DNA of 64,000 bases from Gymnorhina tibicen. Its lineage: Eukaryota; Chordata; Aves; Passeriformes; Artamidae. The translations under genes and the position numbers were made by a program. Of this stretch, positions 38,526-51,238 are shown piece by piece. The stretch lies in assembly GCA_013399875.1 (NCBI GenBank), contig VXAZ01006779.1, positions 248,001-312,000 on the forward strand, read 5' to 3'. Below the pieces are notes generated by a model that ran no database searches, was not told where the DNA came from, and worked only from the letters and a program-made list of their open reading frames with translations. How positions within the stretch are numbered: the first letter of the stretch is position 1; every line of letters begins with the position of its first letter.

Positions 38526-38890
38526 AAATATGCTTAACAAGATAGATAAGGTTAAGCTTAAAAATGGAATACTGTGCATTGTTACATAAGGTACAAACAG
38601 CAAGTATTGTGTATAACAGGTGTACGTGCGCTAACGAGGATTGGTTAAGACAGTTGTCTATAACTTTTAAAAGTACGCTATTGGCTGAAAAGCTTTCAAG
38701 AATGCTCTGTAACCAGGAAGTCTCAGGATGCCTGCGACAGCGTGAGCTTGTATCATCTCCTCTGTCTCAACTCTGTATGTGAGACTGATAAAATAATAAA
38801 AAGGCTCCTGGAGCGTCTGTCCTGGCTCCCCGTCCTGTTTGGATTAGCCGAAAATGCAGAGCAGGAAGGGTTGTATACAGAAGCCAATTC
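38526..38890 (+). mobile_element. LTR-like element (avian ERV, probable solo LTR)
   Basis: A block with LTR-style layout. An A+T-rich U3-like part holds ATATGCTTAACAAGATAGA and GCTAACGAGGATTGG words. A compact ATAAAATAATAAAAA segment at 38788-38803 includes a perfect AATAAA (38795-38800). It is followed by a G+C-rich U5-like part (GGAGCGTCTGTCCTGGCTCC, CCGTCCTGTTTGG). The order resembles an avian ERV LTR I remember, but I cannot name the family. No gag, pol or env sequence lies next to it. Boundaries are approximate and no target-site duplication was confirmed. Confidence 0.5.
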
Positions 38891-41800
38891 CGTATTCTAA
38901 ACACTGTAACCTTAAACCATACTACTTTAATCTTTCTGGAATTCACTCCGTATTGCATTTTCTAGATGCTATTTTAGCTTCTTTTTAAGGCTAGATTTAA
39001 GGTATTTCTACTGAAGTAATTATCTCTTTATTTTATCTAACTCCACCATTTCCATTGCCTGTTACAGAGCTTAGCATTTTGCATTTCTGTTGAAGTAATT
39101 TCTCTCTCCTTCAAAATACACATCTCTCCCAGCCATTTGGGCTCTCATGCTCTCACTTCTCCTTTTTAGAATTGCTGATTTTTGCTTACAGCCTTTGTGA
39201 GACAGATTACTTCATAGCACAGAAGGACTCTTAGTTACACCACAGGAAACACCATTCAGTTTGTAAAATGACATGCATACCAGTGACATATAGATCTCTA
39301 AACCTTAAAGATTTCACCATATAGAATGCGTTGGTGTCTATGGAAAGAAAGAAACCAAATACTTCACTGTCTTTGAACAACTTTTCTTATATTTTAATTC
39401 AAACATATTCAAGTGAGCTTTTTGCCCATTTTTCAAGAAATCAAATTCAATAAAGAAAAATAACATGTAAGGGTCTTGCAGAATACTCTAAGGCCATCGT
39501 AGATGCTCTTAAGATACACTTAAATTCCTTCAGTTTGGAATAAACCTCTTGATCATTGCTGATAGAGCATTGCCCCTCATACCCTTAACAAGAGACTTTT
39601 CAATAAAACTTTTTTTGCCTCTGCTTTTCTAGAGCCATTAATTTTATTATAAGGGTTAAGTAGTGGCCAATACTTTACCAGATATATATAATTTATTGTT
39701 TCTATCAACAATATTATAGGTGTGAATACATAAAGAGTAAAATGCACTGCCATCTTTGCCGTACATTTTGCTTGCTCACTGCATATTTTGAGTTCATTTA
39801 GATCTAGATTGTTTCCTAATAGTCACTAACTTGGACTTTGTTTCACATATTCATAAAATTTTTTTATTCTTATGATTTCCCTTTGTGAAAGGTTTCTTGA
39901 ATTTATTCCTTTGTTAATTCTTCTAGCTTAATAAGTGTTCTGAAGGGCTCTAGGCACTGTACAAACACAAGCAACATTTCTGTTGAATTAGTAACTATCC
40001 CTAGGGACTCCTCAAAGAGGACAAATAAAGATCTCCATGTTATATTGTCAATGTCTACAATCCATCTCTGTCTAATGAAAATATTAGTTTTTGCAAGTCA
40101 TAACTTTTTCATAGTTAACCCCTAAAAATTAACACCTAATATGACTTTTTTTCAGAGGCATTCATTCCTTCAAATTTTTCATTGCTGTTTGTTGTCTGTA
40201 ATGTAACTACTTCTCATCTGTGGTAACACCGCAGATTTTAATATCTGTGTTACTGACACTGGGTAAATACAGGCATTGCCATATCTACTATGTAATGTAG
40301 CTCTTGCCATTAAGAGTACCACTAGTGAGAAAAATGTTCTGATTTATCAAGGCATCTAGTATTTTACATGAACATGAAATACTACAAAACCTGCAAGATA
40401 ATGATTGAGACAAAAATTGATAACCCCAAATAATACAAAAGTAAATTTGCTTGTCTAATTTTTTTTCACTAATCATGCAAACAGAATTGCGGAAAAAATG
40501 TATTTTTGTAGTATTAAGGTGTGCATTATTAAAAATATTTTTTTTAATGTGTGAAAATATATATAATCCAGTATTAAATTTATTTGGTCCAGCACTTTTT
40601 TTGCATATTAAAAAGCTTAGCATGCTGTCAGAAATACTTTAAAGATTTGTGTCATCAACTATATCAGAGGTCAGAAGAGATGCACCTATTAATTATGTCC
40701 AAGTTTTCCAGTAAAGAACTTCCAAGTAGCATCTGTTTCTCCAAAGATACAGTGTTTTAAATTAAGCTTTAATTGTAACAGCTTCAGTGTAAGGATTTTT
40801 CTGAACAGTTTGTCTTCTATATGCAACTTTTAAAACACTAAAATTTCTAATCATTTTAAGGAAAGAAAGGCTCCTGAAGAGTAGCCTGTGCCACTCTGGT
40901 CAAATATTTTTATCTGGGATAAGCCATGTTGCTAAACATACTTTCTCTCTCGGAAGTTATTTCACTCTTACTGAAATAATTACAGAAAAAAAAATAACCT
41001 GAGTTGAATTTAACTCCAAAGCCAACATTATTATTTTTTTAAAAATTATAATACCAAGTTTAGAAAATATATATTATGGATTATATATTGAAGAAAAAAA
41101 TATTCTGGTAGAAATTCCATCAATTTTTTCTATACTTTGTAATTCCATAACAGAAGGATGACTACATGAAGAATGAAAAACATCTAACCTACATATATGC
41201 ACGCACACACAAAAGGAAAGCTGAAACACCAGACAGGGATAAATTGATTTTTCCTTTGTTAAACTGGAATTATTAGCTCATTTCAGAACTAAAAGGCTAT
41301 GCTAATTTGAAGGAGTGAGAAGTCGGGTAAGGCAGTTGATTTAGTACTTGTCAGTGCAATTGTTCTTCTTTTGTCAAAACAGTTTTTATTCACTTAATAT
41401 TTTTCCTATTTTAAGGTCTTGATACCTTACTTGGCTGGCATATGCATAAAAGATTTATAGAAAGCAGAATTCAGTTTTTCTTTCATTTATTTCTCATGGA
41501 TATCGTGCCTTCAAAGTCTTTTGCCCATGAGTGTAATTAGCATGATTTTTTTCTAATGCTCAAATCCCTCTTCTCACTATGTGTTTGATGTGTGACAAAC
41601 CTTTGAATTCTTTTATAATTTTAAACTCTGATTTTTTTTCCCCATGTACAAAAATACTGGGGAAGTTTTATTAAGAAAAGACATCGATGAAAAATGGCTT
41701 ACAAGGACTTACTTCTTCATAGTAGATGGAGTGTTATGATAAAAACTTAGGTGACAAGTCTAGAAAATCCTGGGCTTTGTGTAGGGACAATTCACTAGTA

Positions 41801-42487
41801 ACAGTGACTCATTTTCTCCTCAACTTAGTTCTTCATTTCAAGCAATAGGAAAAGAACACTAGTAGCAAATGAAGTAAATATAAAATTCAGATTAGGAAAG
41901 CAAATTTAGTGATTCAGCCCTAGCTCACAGCATTAGTACCTCAAAAAGGTGTCTGCCTTGGTAAGTTCTTTTAATGTTCAAGATACTATAATTGCAACAT
42001 TCCCTGAAGTGAATTTATTTTCTTTAGATTAATTCTTCATTTTGCAACAGAGCATGCTTGCAGGTCCTCAGATGTAGTTCTGTCCGCATTGGGAATGCCT
42101 TTGTTGAAGATACATACTTACGACTTCAATAGGAAAAGCATTGATGCAAATAAATTCTGTTTCCTCTCCCTTTGTACTCATAGTTAATACATATTTCTGT
42201 ATTTCTTAGGAAGCATCAGAGTATATGAATCAGAGTGAAATAAATGGGGCAGATGATACCAGCTTTATTCATATCTTACTCCCCATTTGCAGGGGCATTT
42301 CTCCACCACATTTCTTCAGAATCATAAACAATTTGAAGTAACTTAGTTAAAAAAAAATCCCAAACCTCAAACAAACAAACAAAAAAAAACCCCTGACTTT
42401 CCTTAAGAACAGGTTACCAGCCCCTGGAAGATGCAGAAAGGTTGTATTGCTAAGTGCTAGTCTAAGTCTGAGATCATATTTATGTCA
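38891..42487. other. Unique A+T-rich sequence, no gene seen
   Basis: Very A+T-rich. A possible trace of an ancient amniote repeat at 39935-40030 is listed separately. An A-rich, C-ended run (CAAACAAACAAA-type) lies at 42347-42392. No exon is supported. Confidence 0.55.
39935..40030 (+). repeat. Possible ancient amniote repeat trace
   Basis: GGCTCTAGGCACTGTACAAA, followed about 50 bases later by CTCCTCAAAGAGGACAAATA, resembles the 'gcactgtacaaac ... ccccaaagagct' pattern of an old dispersed repeat seen in amniote genomes. The match is short and from memory. Confidence 0.25.
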
Positions 42488-42668
42488 GGAGGTTGATATG
42501 TCAAGAGGTCAAAGGAGGTGATTCTGCCTCTCTACTCGGCTCACATGAGACCCCACGTGGAGTACTGCATCCAGCTTTAGGGTCCTCAGCACAAGAAAGA
42601 CATGGGCCTTTTGGAGTGGGTCCAGAGGACGGACAGGAAGAGGATCAGAGGGAAGAGCACCTCTCCTA
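42488..42668 (+). mobile_element. CR1 LINE internal fragment
   Basis: In one plus-strand frame it reads VILPLYSAHMRPHVEYCIQL with an in-frame TAG after it, then GPQHKKDMGLLEWVQRT. This is the CR1 segment normally written [30 protein letters not shown]. It stops near 42668 and lacks the 3' UTR and tail. Confidence 0.88.
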
Positions 42669-44159
42669 CAAAAAAATGAAGACACTCTTAATCTACCTCT
42701 TCCTTACTCCTTCCTCCTTCTTTCTTACCTTAGGTTCATCTAAGTCCACTCCTATACGTTTTCTAACATGCTTTTTAAACTTTCCTTTTTTGTTAGTCTG
42801 CAGCTCCATGTTACATCTCAATAGATATGTTGCTTTTTGTGGATGTTAGATGCTGTTAGATATCTGAGTTCTCTCTGTTCCTTCTAAAACCTAGACAGTC
42901 TTGTCTAGCTCCAGTCTGCATTTCTTTAACTGGCATGTGGAATGTTGCTTATAGTGAAGAAATCTCCAGTCTAGTCTGTGTCCCAGCCCTTCTCATCCCA
43001 TGCCTATATTCCCCTGTGCTGCATCCTGGGTCTCCTGATATGAGGAAGCCTCCTGGTATGAGCTCTCTGCTCTCACACCAGCCTTATTTTTCTCCATACT
43101 GCTTCATTTTTTTTGAGTCATAAATCTCATTCTAGAATAATTGCCTGCTACTGCCATCTCTATATAACTATAACCACACCATGCAAACATCAACAAATGT
43201 TAACAAATTAGCCATAGCTACCCCATGTCAATTAGAAAGAAGATTTTTGCAGCTAAACCAAACAAAAAAAAGGTGCAGGCAGACGAAAATTTCAGACAGA
43301 AGAAGCCTGACAAGTCCTGAGACTTCCAAAGTCAGTAGAAATCTTGTGGCCTGTTAATACCAATGGTAATAGTCTATTACATAACTACAGGGTAACAAAA
43401 CTCAGGTTGAAAATATTTTAAAAAGTCTGTTTCGTTATATAATTGTAAATAGTGTACTGTGTTGTCATCTAGTAGAGCACACTATAAAGTATGTTGTCGT
43501 GTTTTACATATTGATGCAATGCTTATATAATTAGGCTTTAAAATAAAAATATATGTATATATGTCTTATCTTACTTTGAAGATATTCATGACTTGTTTTT
43601 TATTTGAATCTGTAGTCTAATTAATTCCATACTGAAAAGAAGAAATAATAATATCTATTTTGTTGTTTTCTTTTTATTTGTGACATCAGTAATAGTACTA
43701 GTGTGTTTTCCATCATGGTATGTTCTATGGAAATATATTAAAGTAGCATGTTTGTGGAAATTTATGCTGCATTTATCGAACGCTTTACCATGTACTAATA
43801 CCCATGTACTAATACCGATTTGGAATGTTTGTTCTTCTTTGACTGTCTTTTGACAAGAATGGCTGTTTCTATAGGTGAATACTGGCATACTGGAGTCTCA
43901 GAGGAGAAAGATGGTTATGTTGTGCAAGTGGAGGCATGCAAGAGGTTAGGGCTGACGAGAGAGCAGGGAGGGCAGTGGCCTTGGTCAGACAGTACAGTCC
44001 CACAAAACAGCTGTCAGAGGCTGGAAAGATTGATGTCTCGGGACATTTTGGAATGCCTGGGTGTGTGTGGTAGGGGGTAGGTCAGGTCTTGATTTTGGTG
44101 AAACAGTGCCCTGCTCCCCATCCCCCCCAACCCCGCAGTGTCTGTCAGCCAGGGCACAC
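42669..44159. other. Unique A+T-rich sequence, no gene seen
   Basis: No gene is supported. A perfect 14-bp tandem duplication lies at 43788-43815. The plus-strand open frame 42493-42849 is made of the CR1 fragment plus T-rich read-through and is not a gene. Confidence 0.55.
43788..43815. repeat. 14-bp tandem duplication
   Basis: CCATGTACTAATAC occurs twice without spacer (43788-43801 and 43802-43815). It is probably a replication-slippage duplication. Confidence 0.9.
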
Positions 44160-44490
44160 TGGAGGCAGCCCCTTGGTGCCTTTTTACTGGTCCTAAAATC
44201 ACGAGCCAGACACAGTTAGGTGATAAAAAGGGGTTACCTTTATAAGGATCCTTATGGTGCACAACACACTGGATGGAAAGCGCCAAAGATGCACGCATAA
44301 TATAAAATTGATACAATTTTTATGTGTTTAGCAAATTAGCATAACTGACAAGAAACCCCAGTTAGAGACATAAGTGATGAGGTAATTCCTCCCTGGTTCT
44401 ACCCTCTTCTGAATTCCACCCCCCACTTCCCCCTTAGATAGGAACTAAACTTTGTTTATGAAATGGTGTCTCAGAGAGCTGGTTTCAACC
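44160..44490 (-). mobile_element. ERV LTR fragment A (probable)
   Basis: The block contains GGGGTTACCTTTATAAGGAT, then CACACTGGATGGAAAGCGCC, GATACAATTTTTATGTGTTT, CCCCAGTTAGAGACATAAGT and a C-rich stretch (ATTCCACCCCCCACTTCCCC) in the order I remember for a passerine ERV LTR. It differs from the block that follows, so two LTR families seem to adjoin or nest here. Strand is tentative: the complement carries a TATAAA-like motif at about 44240-44245. Confidence 0.5.
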
Positions 44491-45540
44491 TTGGCTCCCA
44501 GACAGCCAAACCTTGGCCCCCAGGACTTGGAGCCACTGGGGAACTTATTTTGTCTTTCTTGATGCCTTGAGTGGCTACCTAGAAACAGAGACTAGACAGG
44601 AATAAGGGAATAAAGGTAGGTATTTATTTGAAAGGCCTTCAAAGGTACACCCTGGGGAGCCAAAGGCTGCTTCCAAAATGGACCCCAAGATGAACGATGA
44701 GTCAAGAGTTCTTCACAGTTTTATATGTTTGGTTCATTTGCATATCAGCATAAATTCGGCAATTAAAACTTTAGCTATTGATGTAATTTCTTCAATTTCA
44801 CCACCTCTCTAGAGGCCCTAGTTTAGACCTTTTGGGCCTGGGACAATCTGAGTGTCCTTGAATAACAAGCTCGGAGAGGCCCTGCCATGTCCATCTGGCA
44901 CAAGAGAACAGCAGCCAGCAGGCCACAAGGAACCCCAGAGCCACACACTAGACAATACAGGACCTGAACAATTCAAAAGTTAAAACCTAAGGCATCATTC
45001 TGTCTAATAGAGTAGGTAAAATGTTAGCTAGGAATGCAATAATAGGCTACAGAACTACAAATATATATGTAAGGAATATATAGAATATACAAAACAAAAA
45101 GGTAAAAAACAATTTGGCATCACTCTCAGTGTTCCTAACCCAGCCCTTGAGTGTCTGAGAGACTGGGAATCCCACCTGGGAGTCCCACCTTGGCAAAGGG
45201 CCAAGGGTTTAAGAAGGGTCACCAGGAGGCAAGCACATTGTTCTTTAACACCTCATCTTGGAGTTTTCTATCTGTTACATTGCTGGAACCCAGGAGTTAG
45301 TAGCTATATGACTGTCTTTCTATATCTTTCCTGTCTTTTTGTCTTTCTCCCTTTCTTCCTCTTCTTCTAATTCTCTTTTTAGGGAATGTAACATCAGATG
45401 GGTTTAAAAGTTGCTAAGCTGAATGGGCTAAATCAATGCTGTGATAAATGTTTTACGTTGTACTGTCTTTTGCCAAAATTCCTTGATATTTTGTACTTTG
45501 CCAGAAAAATTTTTGTGTAATTTTCACCTCTTGAGAATAT
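44491..45540 (-). mobile_element. ERV LTR fragment B, songbird-type (probable)
   Basis: Key blocks: CTTGATGCCTTGAGTGGCTA (about 44558), GGTATTTATTTGAAAGGCCT (about 44620), TTGGTTCATTTGCATATCAG (about 44730), ATACAAAACAAAAAGGTAAA (about 45088) and a TTTGCCAGAAAAATTTTTGT block near 45498. Their order agrees with my memory of an abundant songbird ERV LTR. On the minus strand a CATATAAAA motif (44719-44727) lies about 95 bases upstream of AATAAA (44623-44628), as expected for a U3 promoter followed by an R-region polyadenylation signal. I therefore place it on the minus strand, with U3 to the right. No viral protein frame is present. The edges are uncertain, and fragment A may belong to the same insertion history. 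Confidence 0.6.
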
Positions 45541-48500
45541 CTGGCTGGTATCTCTCCCTTGCACCTACCCAGGGCAGGGGAACCTCAGTTTACCCCTGTA
45601 CATTTAAGTGTCCAGGATGTTACAACAGGTCTAGTGACAGTAACCACAGTGGCTGTGTGACCAAAACACTGCTCAGCAGATGCAGGGTGCTGTGGTGGAG
45701 AAAAGCACCCCCTGAAAGACCCTGACCTTTGTCCTCAGGGTCTGGGCACACCTTCCTGCAGGAAGTCAATCCCAAAGCCAGGCTGCGCTTGGAGACTCCT
45801 GTGGTGGCCTTGGGGCTCTGGTTGTTAGCCGAGAGAGGAAAAACATTGATCAGTCTAAAGGGAGAAATGTATAAAATAAATTCACATGACAAAAGTGTTT
45901 GTAGAGATCCCGATTTTGATGTAAGATGTTTACCTTGGTGGCAGGCAATTGGGAGTATTAAGCTGTGTAAACTTTTTATCTTCCAAAAATAATTAACTTC
46001 TTCAGCTTCTTCATAGCACTTAATCATAGGTTCCTCCTTTCCCATGTTAATTTCAAACCTGAAAAATGTGTTTACTTTTGTAACGAGTAACTTGCATGAA
46101 TGTTTATATGAATGATACAGCACTGTAGTGACTGTATCTCTTTTCACTTAAGTTTTTAAAAAGAAAACCACCTCCCAGTGTTAGTCTTACTTTTTCTTAA
46201 AAAAAGAACCGAAGTAGGTCTTGCCAATAGCCAGAAATTTTTGATTGATAGATGTTTAGGGTGACTGCTGTAATTCAAAAGGAGTGCAAAAAAAGAATGT
46301 CTTATGTCTTCAATCGAACATTTTCAAACAGTAAGCAAAATAAAACCACTATTTATCTTTCTTTTTAATGTGAAAGTGGTTGTGTGTTAATTCTTCTTTA
46401 TTCTCTTTATCTGATTTTTATTTCCTACTTTTCACATTTTATTTCATATCAAGTGACATCTGAATCCAAGACATCATGCCACTTTAAAAGAGTCTCTGAT
46501 TTGGGAAAATTAATTCAAGTCATAGGCCAAATTTACAAACTTTTCCATTTGATCTTTTGAAATGTTTTAGAACCATCCCACCACGTTAGGTAACTTGCAG
46601 TCTTCACTTTTTAAGTTCTTGATCAAACTGTTTCGGAATGTGCTTGATATTTAAATCATGTTCAATTTCTTATATTTTTCCCTAAATACCTAAGAATAGT
46701 AGCTAAACACATGCTGACTGATTGCAATAAATTGAAATTTAGGATTCTTCTAGGATCTATTTGTACTTGCAAACAAAATCTGTGAAGGCAGTTATTTTAA
46801 TCACTTTCCAAATTTTTCATGAAAAGGATAGAACATTTTTTTATTTAAATTGTGTATTTTTTTTTTAATTTAGTGTGATATTAGGGGAAAAAGAATTGCA
46901 CCTGAACATTACTTGATGAAAGGGGAGACTATCTCAATTTTTGTCTTGCCATTAATATTTCTTTCTCCCTGGGATTCTTATACTGCAAACATCATATATT
47001 CTTAATAGGTTCTTAGCTAGTTTGCTGAACATTGAAAATACCCATTTCCAAGTTTCAAGGCATTTTTATCACTAGAATCAAAGCAGTAGCATACAACAGG
47101 ATTTGTATCTCATGTGAAACACAACTCTACATCCGGTCTCCCTCACTGATGAATGGGGTCCTGTGTTTCATAGTTTCAAAGAAACATGCATGTCCTATGA
47201 AGTCATATATATCACCTTGCAATCTTACTATTACTGGTATAATTAATTCAGATTACTCAATTATCTCAGTTAGTTCAGCAGAAAAATTCCTATGTGAGGT
47301 GCTAGGAGAGATCCAATGGTTTAAAGGGTTTTCAGCATTAGCTGTGGCCTTAATGGGAAAATGCATTTTATTTCATCATCCCTGCTACATGGAATGCAAG
47401 CTAATGCGATAAATTTGCATTCATCTCCTTGACCTTCCCTTGTACAGAAGAAACCAGGAGAAAATATCACCAATACAATTGGTTTTTACAAGAGTTTTTG
47501 TGGCTGCTATTTGGACTCCATAACAGAGGTGGGTTTTTTTCCCTTTTTTGCATATTCATTCATGTTCTCAGTGAAACAGCATTGCACTTAATTTACATTG
47601 GCTAATCAGAAGATTTTCGCAGTTTTGACTACCATGCATAATACAACAGGCAAGATCCTTACCATATCTCTACTAAAAAGCCTGTAGCATGAGTTTAATC
47701 ATGCTATTTAATTGTTAGGCTTAATTTGAAAATAATTGTTCACAGCAATTAAGTAAATGCCCCAATTTCATTAACAGACTTCCTAATTTGAAAGTACAAC
47801 ATAAAAGTGCTAATGTTGCTTCATTAGGCTTGAATTACTGGTTCTAATACTACTTTTTTACTGTCTATACAATTTCTCTCTGCACTAGAATATCTGCCTA
47901 ATAACTGGTACTAGATTAGTAACAAATTTCCTGTTGTAGCATATTCATGTCCTAGCCAAATGTGCAATGTTTTATTACAAAGGAGACTCAAGTCTATATT
48001 TTAAATTTTAAGTATAGGTTGAAATTTAAAGAAATTTGAAATATAGCAATATCTGATAAAATGTGTAGGAGTTAATTGCTTTGCAGAAAAATACAAGTTT
48101 TTCAAAATGTAATGTCCCAATGCGTGTGTGCTACTTGCTTTATAAGCAACTGTATATGAGAAATCAATGGGAGGTAAAGAGATAGTAAATGTGACTGCTG
48201 ATAGGATATAGTGATGACCGAAATAATTACGGCAGTGTCACAATATGTCGCTATAGATGCCATGTGAGATGTCATTAATGTCTTTAACTGCCAGAGGTAA
48301 TGTTTCTTTACAACACTGAGGAATCATTTCACTTTTTTACTGTATTACTGCAAATGTGTGTAAGACAGAAAAAGGATATTTCTATTTCAATCAAGATGAT
48401 TCTTTTTTGCATATAAAAAATATCAGTATTCAGTAGCTTCATCATGACATGGAGTGGAGAAAGGAAAATGTAAAAGAAAAAGTTGCAGATAAAAACAATA

Positions 48501-50839
48501 AGAAGAAATTTCAAAGATTGTAAAAGTACCTAAAAGCACAAAATAGAATAGCCCTTGCTTTTATCTAAGTTACCTTCAAGCTTTCACTCAATTTCCTTTA
48601 TTATTTCTCATACTCTCCCTTGCTTAAAATATAAGGCTGATTAAAAATAGTTTAGCAAGAAAAACATATTGAGGTATTTCTTGTGAAATGCTGCCAGCTG
48701 TCTCGTGTGCTGATCATTAGTAGATAAACGTAGCACTGACAACATTTAAGTAATTATGGGTTTAATATTTGTAAAAATATGCATGGAGTTAGAGTTTGGG
48801 ATTTTTTTTCGTTTTGGATAGCAACATCTTGTCTTGTTCATGCATGTGTATGTATATACAATTCTGAAGCTCATAAACAGGGAAAGAATAATTTTGATGT
48901 ACTACTCTCCACCTAAAAATATAAAATCCTGATTATATGTATATATATATATAGCTATGGAGAAAAAGTTACACATATGTAGAAATGTTGCAAATAGACC
49001 ATGGTGTTCATCTTGTGGGTCAAGAGACGATTGAGAGAATTTTCCCTATTGAAGGACAGAATCAAACTCTTCTTGGTACTGGAAGACGATATAGAAAAGA
49101 ATAAATGTCTTGGTCTGGATTGTCTCCCTGCAATATCCAGCGTTTCTGTGTCTTTGCCTAGGACCAGTGTAAGCCTGCACACAGGCAATAGCTGTGAGAG
49201 CAGTGAAATCTGTATTCACTTTTTAGAAATGCTAACAGAGTTAGTCATGTGTGTGTATACATTTATGCATGTACTTGCTGAAATAAGTTCACCCTGGTTC
49301 AACAAAGCAGCAAAGTCTATCTTTATTTCTTTCCTGGTTGTCACAGCTCAGCAAATTACTTCAGAATTTACTCTTACATTCTTTCTGTTGGACCACTGTA
49401 TCTAGCCAGAATTTTTTTTTTTTTTTTTAAAGATCGTCGAGTGTAAATGGGTACCATTTTAAATAATGTCCTGCCTAGACAGGAGCTGATTTTGTAACTG
49501 TAGTTTAGTCAGATGTGATTCCAGCTTCCACAAGTGCCAAACTAACCCGGATTTTAATTAATTACTACAATACTATTCAACTTATTCTTGTCTCTTCCAG
49601 GCTAGACCAAGAAAAACCACAACACATACAGAAACAAGTTTTCAGTGCTGCAGTCCATCTTCTGTAACATACAAGAGTGAAAACAGAAAACTGCACAATT
49701 TATTCTTATTATGTTGTTGAATTTTAACAACCTTTGACCTTTCTGGAGGTCCTAGAGTGTTGCTATTATTTTGTCTCTGTTTGCTATTATCCATATCATG
49801 CAAGGAATTTCTTTTACAAGTCCATCAGACAGAGTTCTGTTCTATCCACCTATTTAATGAAATTTTTATATCATGACAGAAAAGTTATGATAATTAGCAT
49901 AGCTGATATTGTCTGTCTTTCAGCCCCCAAATTTGTGCATTTTCTTTAACTTACTCATTATTTCCTCATTTTGAATCTGTGAAAATATGGGTCTTACTGT
50001 GTCTCTGTAGTTGGTTTGTGATTGCATCTAAGATTCCATGTAAACAGACACCTCTACAGTAACCCTTCCAGTGACCCCTACAGAACTAAAATTACAGCTT
50101 TTATCTTTCCTTTAGACAGTTTGCAAAGTTGTTTTCTCACTTCTTCTCTTACCCCTGAGACCATATATTCTTTTTGACATGATTAAAATTAGTTGTATAA
50201 GAGGAAAGTTCCAGAATCAGGCCTTGTATCTGTGTACATGCACTCACATGTTGAGCTTAAATTGCTTTTTCTCCATATTTGTTGATAATTCAGTGAGCAG
50301 CACTACAAGATAAAGGAAGGGAAATAATAAAGTAAGCCAGATGGTGCTTCAATTTCAAATGGGAAATGTAGAGTTTAATGTTTTCCTCTTATGAATAAAA
50401 AAGAAAGGAAAGAACCATGTTTTGAAAAATGATGCTAATAGGATATTGCATAATATTTAAACATATATTCATAGGAAATGGATCAGAATGCAATCAGCTT
50501 TTGCTACTTTACTTATTATTAGATTTCAATTTGGATGTCAGAAAGATATTTTATGATAACCATTTTTTATGGTTTGTGTTACTTGTCATCTGTCTTGAGG
50601 AGAGTTCTTTCTTTTTTTTCATCATTTAAATCTGATATTTCTAAATGAGAAATTTTGGAGAGAAGGACACCATAATATACTTTTTGGAAAGTTGCAAAGT
50701 TGATAATTTTAAAGGGTATTTTTGAATAGGAATGAAAACTAAATTAAAAACAATGTATGTTCTCCCAGGGAAATCCTATGTATGTTCTCCCAGTGAAAAA
50801 CTATTGAACATGAGTATGTATTCTCCAGCAAGGGGGGAC
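45541..50839. other. Unique sequence, no gene seen
   Basis: The first 300 bases (to about 45835) are G+C-richer and may still belong to the ERV block. The rest is A+T-rich. A (TA)n-rich run lies at 48936-48953 and a 17-T run at 49412-49428. A 25-bp imperfect direct repeat (ATGTATGTTCTCCCAG twice) lies at 50753-50793. Longer open frames at 46147-45620 (minus), 47032-47412 and 49001-49405 (plus) have no recognisable domain. Confidence 0.5.
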
Positions 50840-51238
50840 TTTCACACGTGCTTGTATGTTAAATTGAAAGTCAGTCAGCTCTCTTGGCCCCCTCTTCTCT
50901 CTCATAATCATATTCCATGAAATTCCTCCAAGGAGGTCCCTGGACAGTCCAAAGTCTGCTCTCATGAAATCTAGGATTATGATCCTGTTTTTTGTCTTGT
51001 TCCCTTCTCTTGGGATCTTAAACTCCAGCATCTCACTGCTGTCAAGACTGTCCCTGACCTTCACATCCCCAGCCAGTTCTTGCTTGTTTGTAAGTGGCAT
51101 ATCAACTTCTGAGTCGTCTGTGTCAGAATGTCTATTGTCACAATGTCAGAACGTCTATGTCGTCACCAGGGCATGCATCATGTGTGGATTGTGCCCTGCT
51201 GTGTTGCCCCTTCCCCTGATCCTGGAGTAACAAAGCTG
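50840..51238 (-). mobile_element. CR1 LINE endonuclease fragment
   Basis: The minus strand reads the end of the CR1 APE-type endonuclease and the linker to the RT. Near 51230 it reads NTAGH. From 51093 it reads LTNKQELAGDVKVRDSLDSS, EMLEFKIPREGNKTKNRIII, LDFMRADFGLSRDLLGGISW and GPRELTDF. In functional APE-type nucleases a Ser-Asp-His motif sits just before EMVEF; here the stretch (51021-51050) reads SLDSSEMLEF, two codons shorter and without the Asp-His pair, so the nuclease is dead. No RT or CR1 3' end follows, so this is an internal relic. A 23-bp imperfect repeat (TGTCAGAAYGTCTAT at 51121 and 51144) lies inside it. Confidence 0.9.

Noticed and set aside
45620..46147. Minus-strand open frame of 175 codons
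   Set aside because: No domain or family is recognisable; its length is possible by chance, helped by a G+C-rich patch at one end next to the ERV block.
47032..47412. Plus-strand open frame of 126 codons
   Set aside because: It begins at a non-ATG codon, has no known motif, and lies in A+T-rich DNA without splice or promoter support.
49001..49405. Plus-strand open frame of 134 codons
   Set aside because: No recognisable domain, and it stops just before a poly-T run. One frame of this size is expected by chance over six frames of 64 kb.
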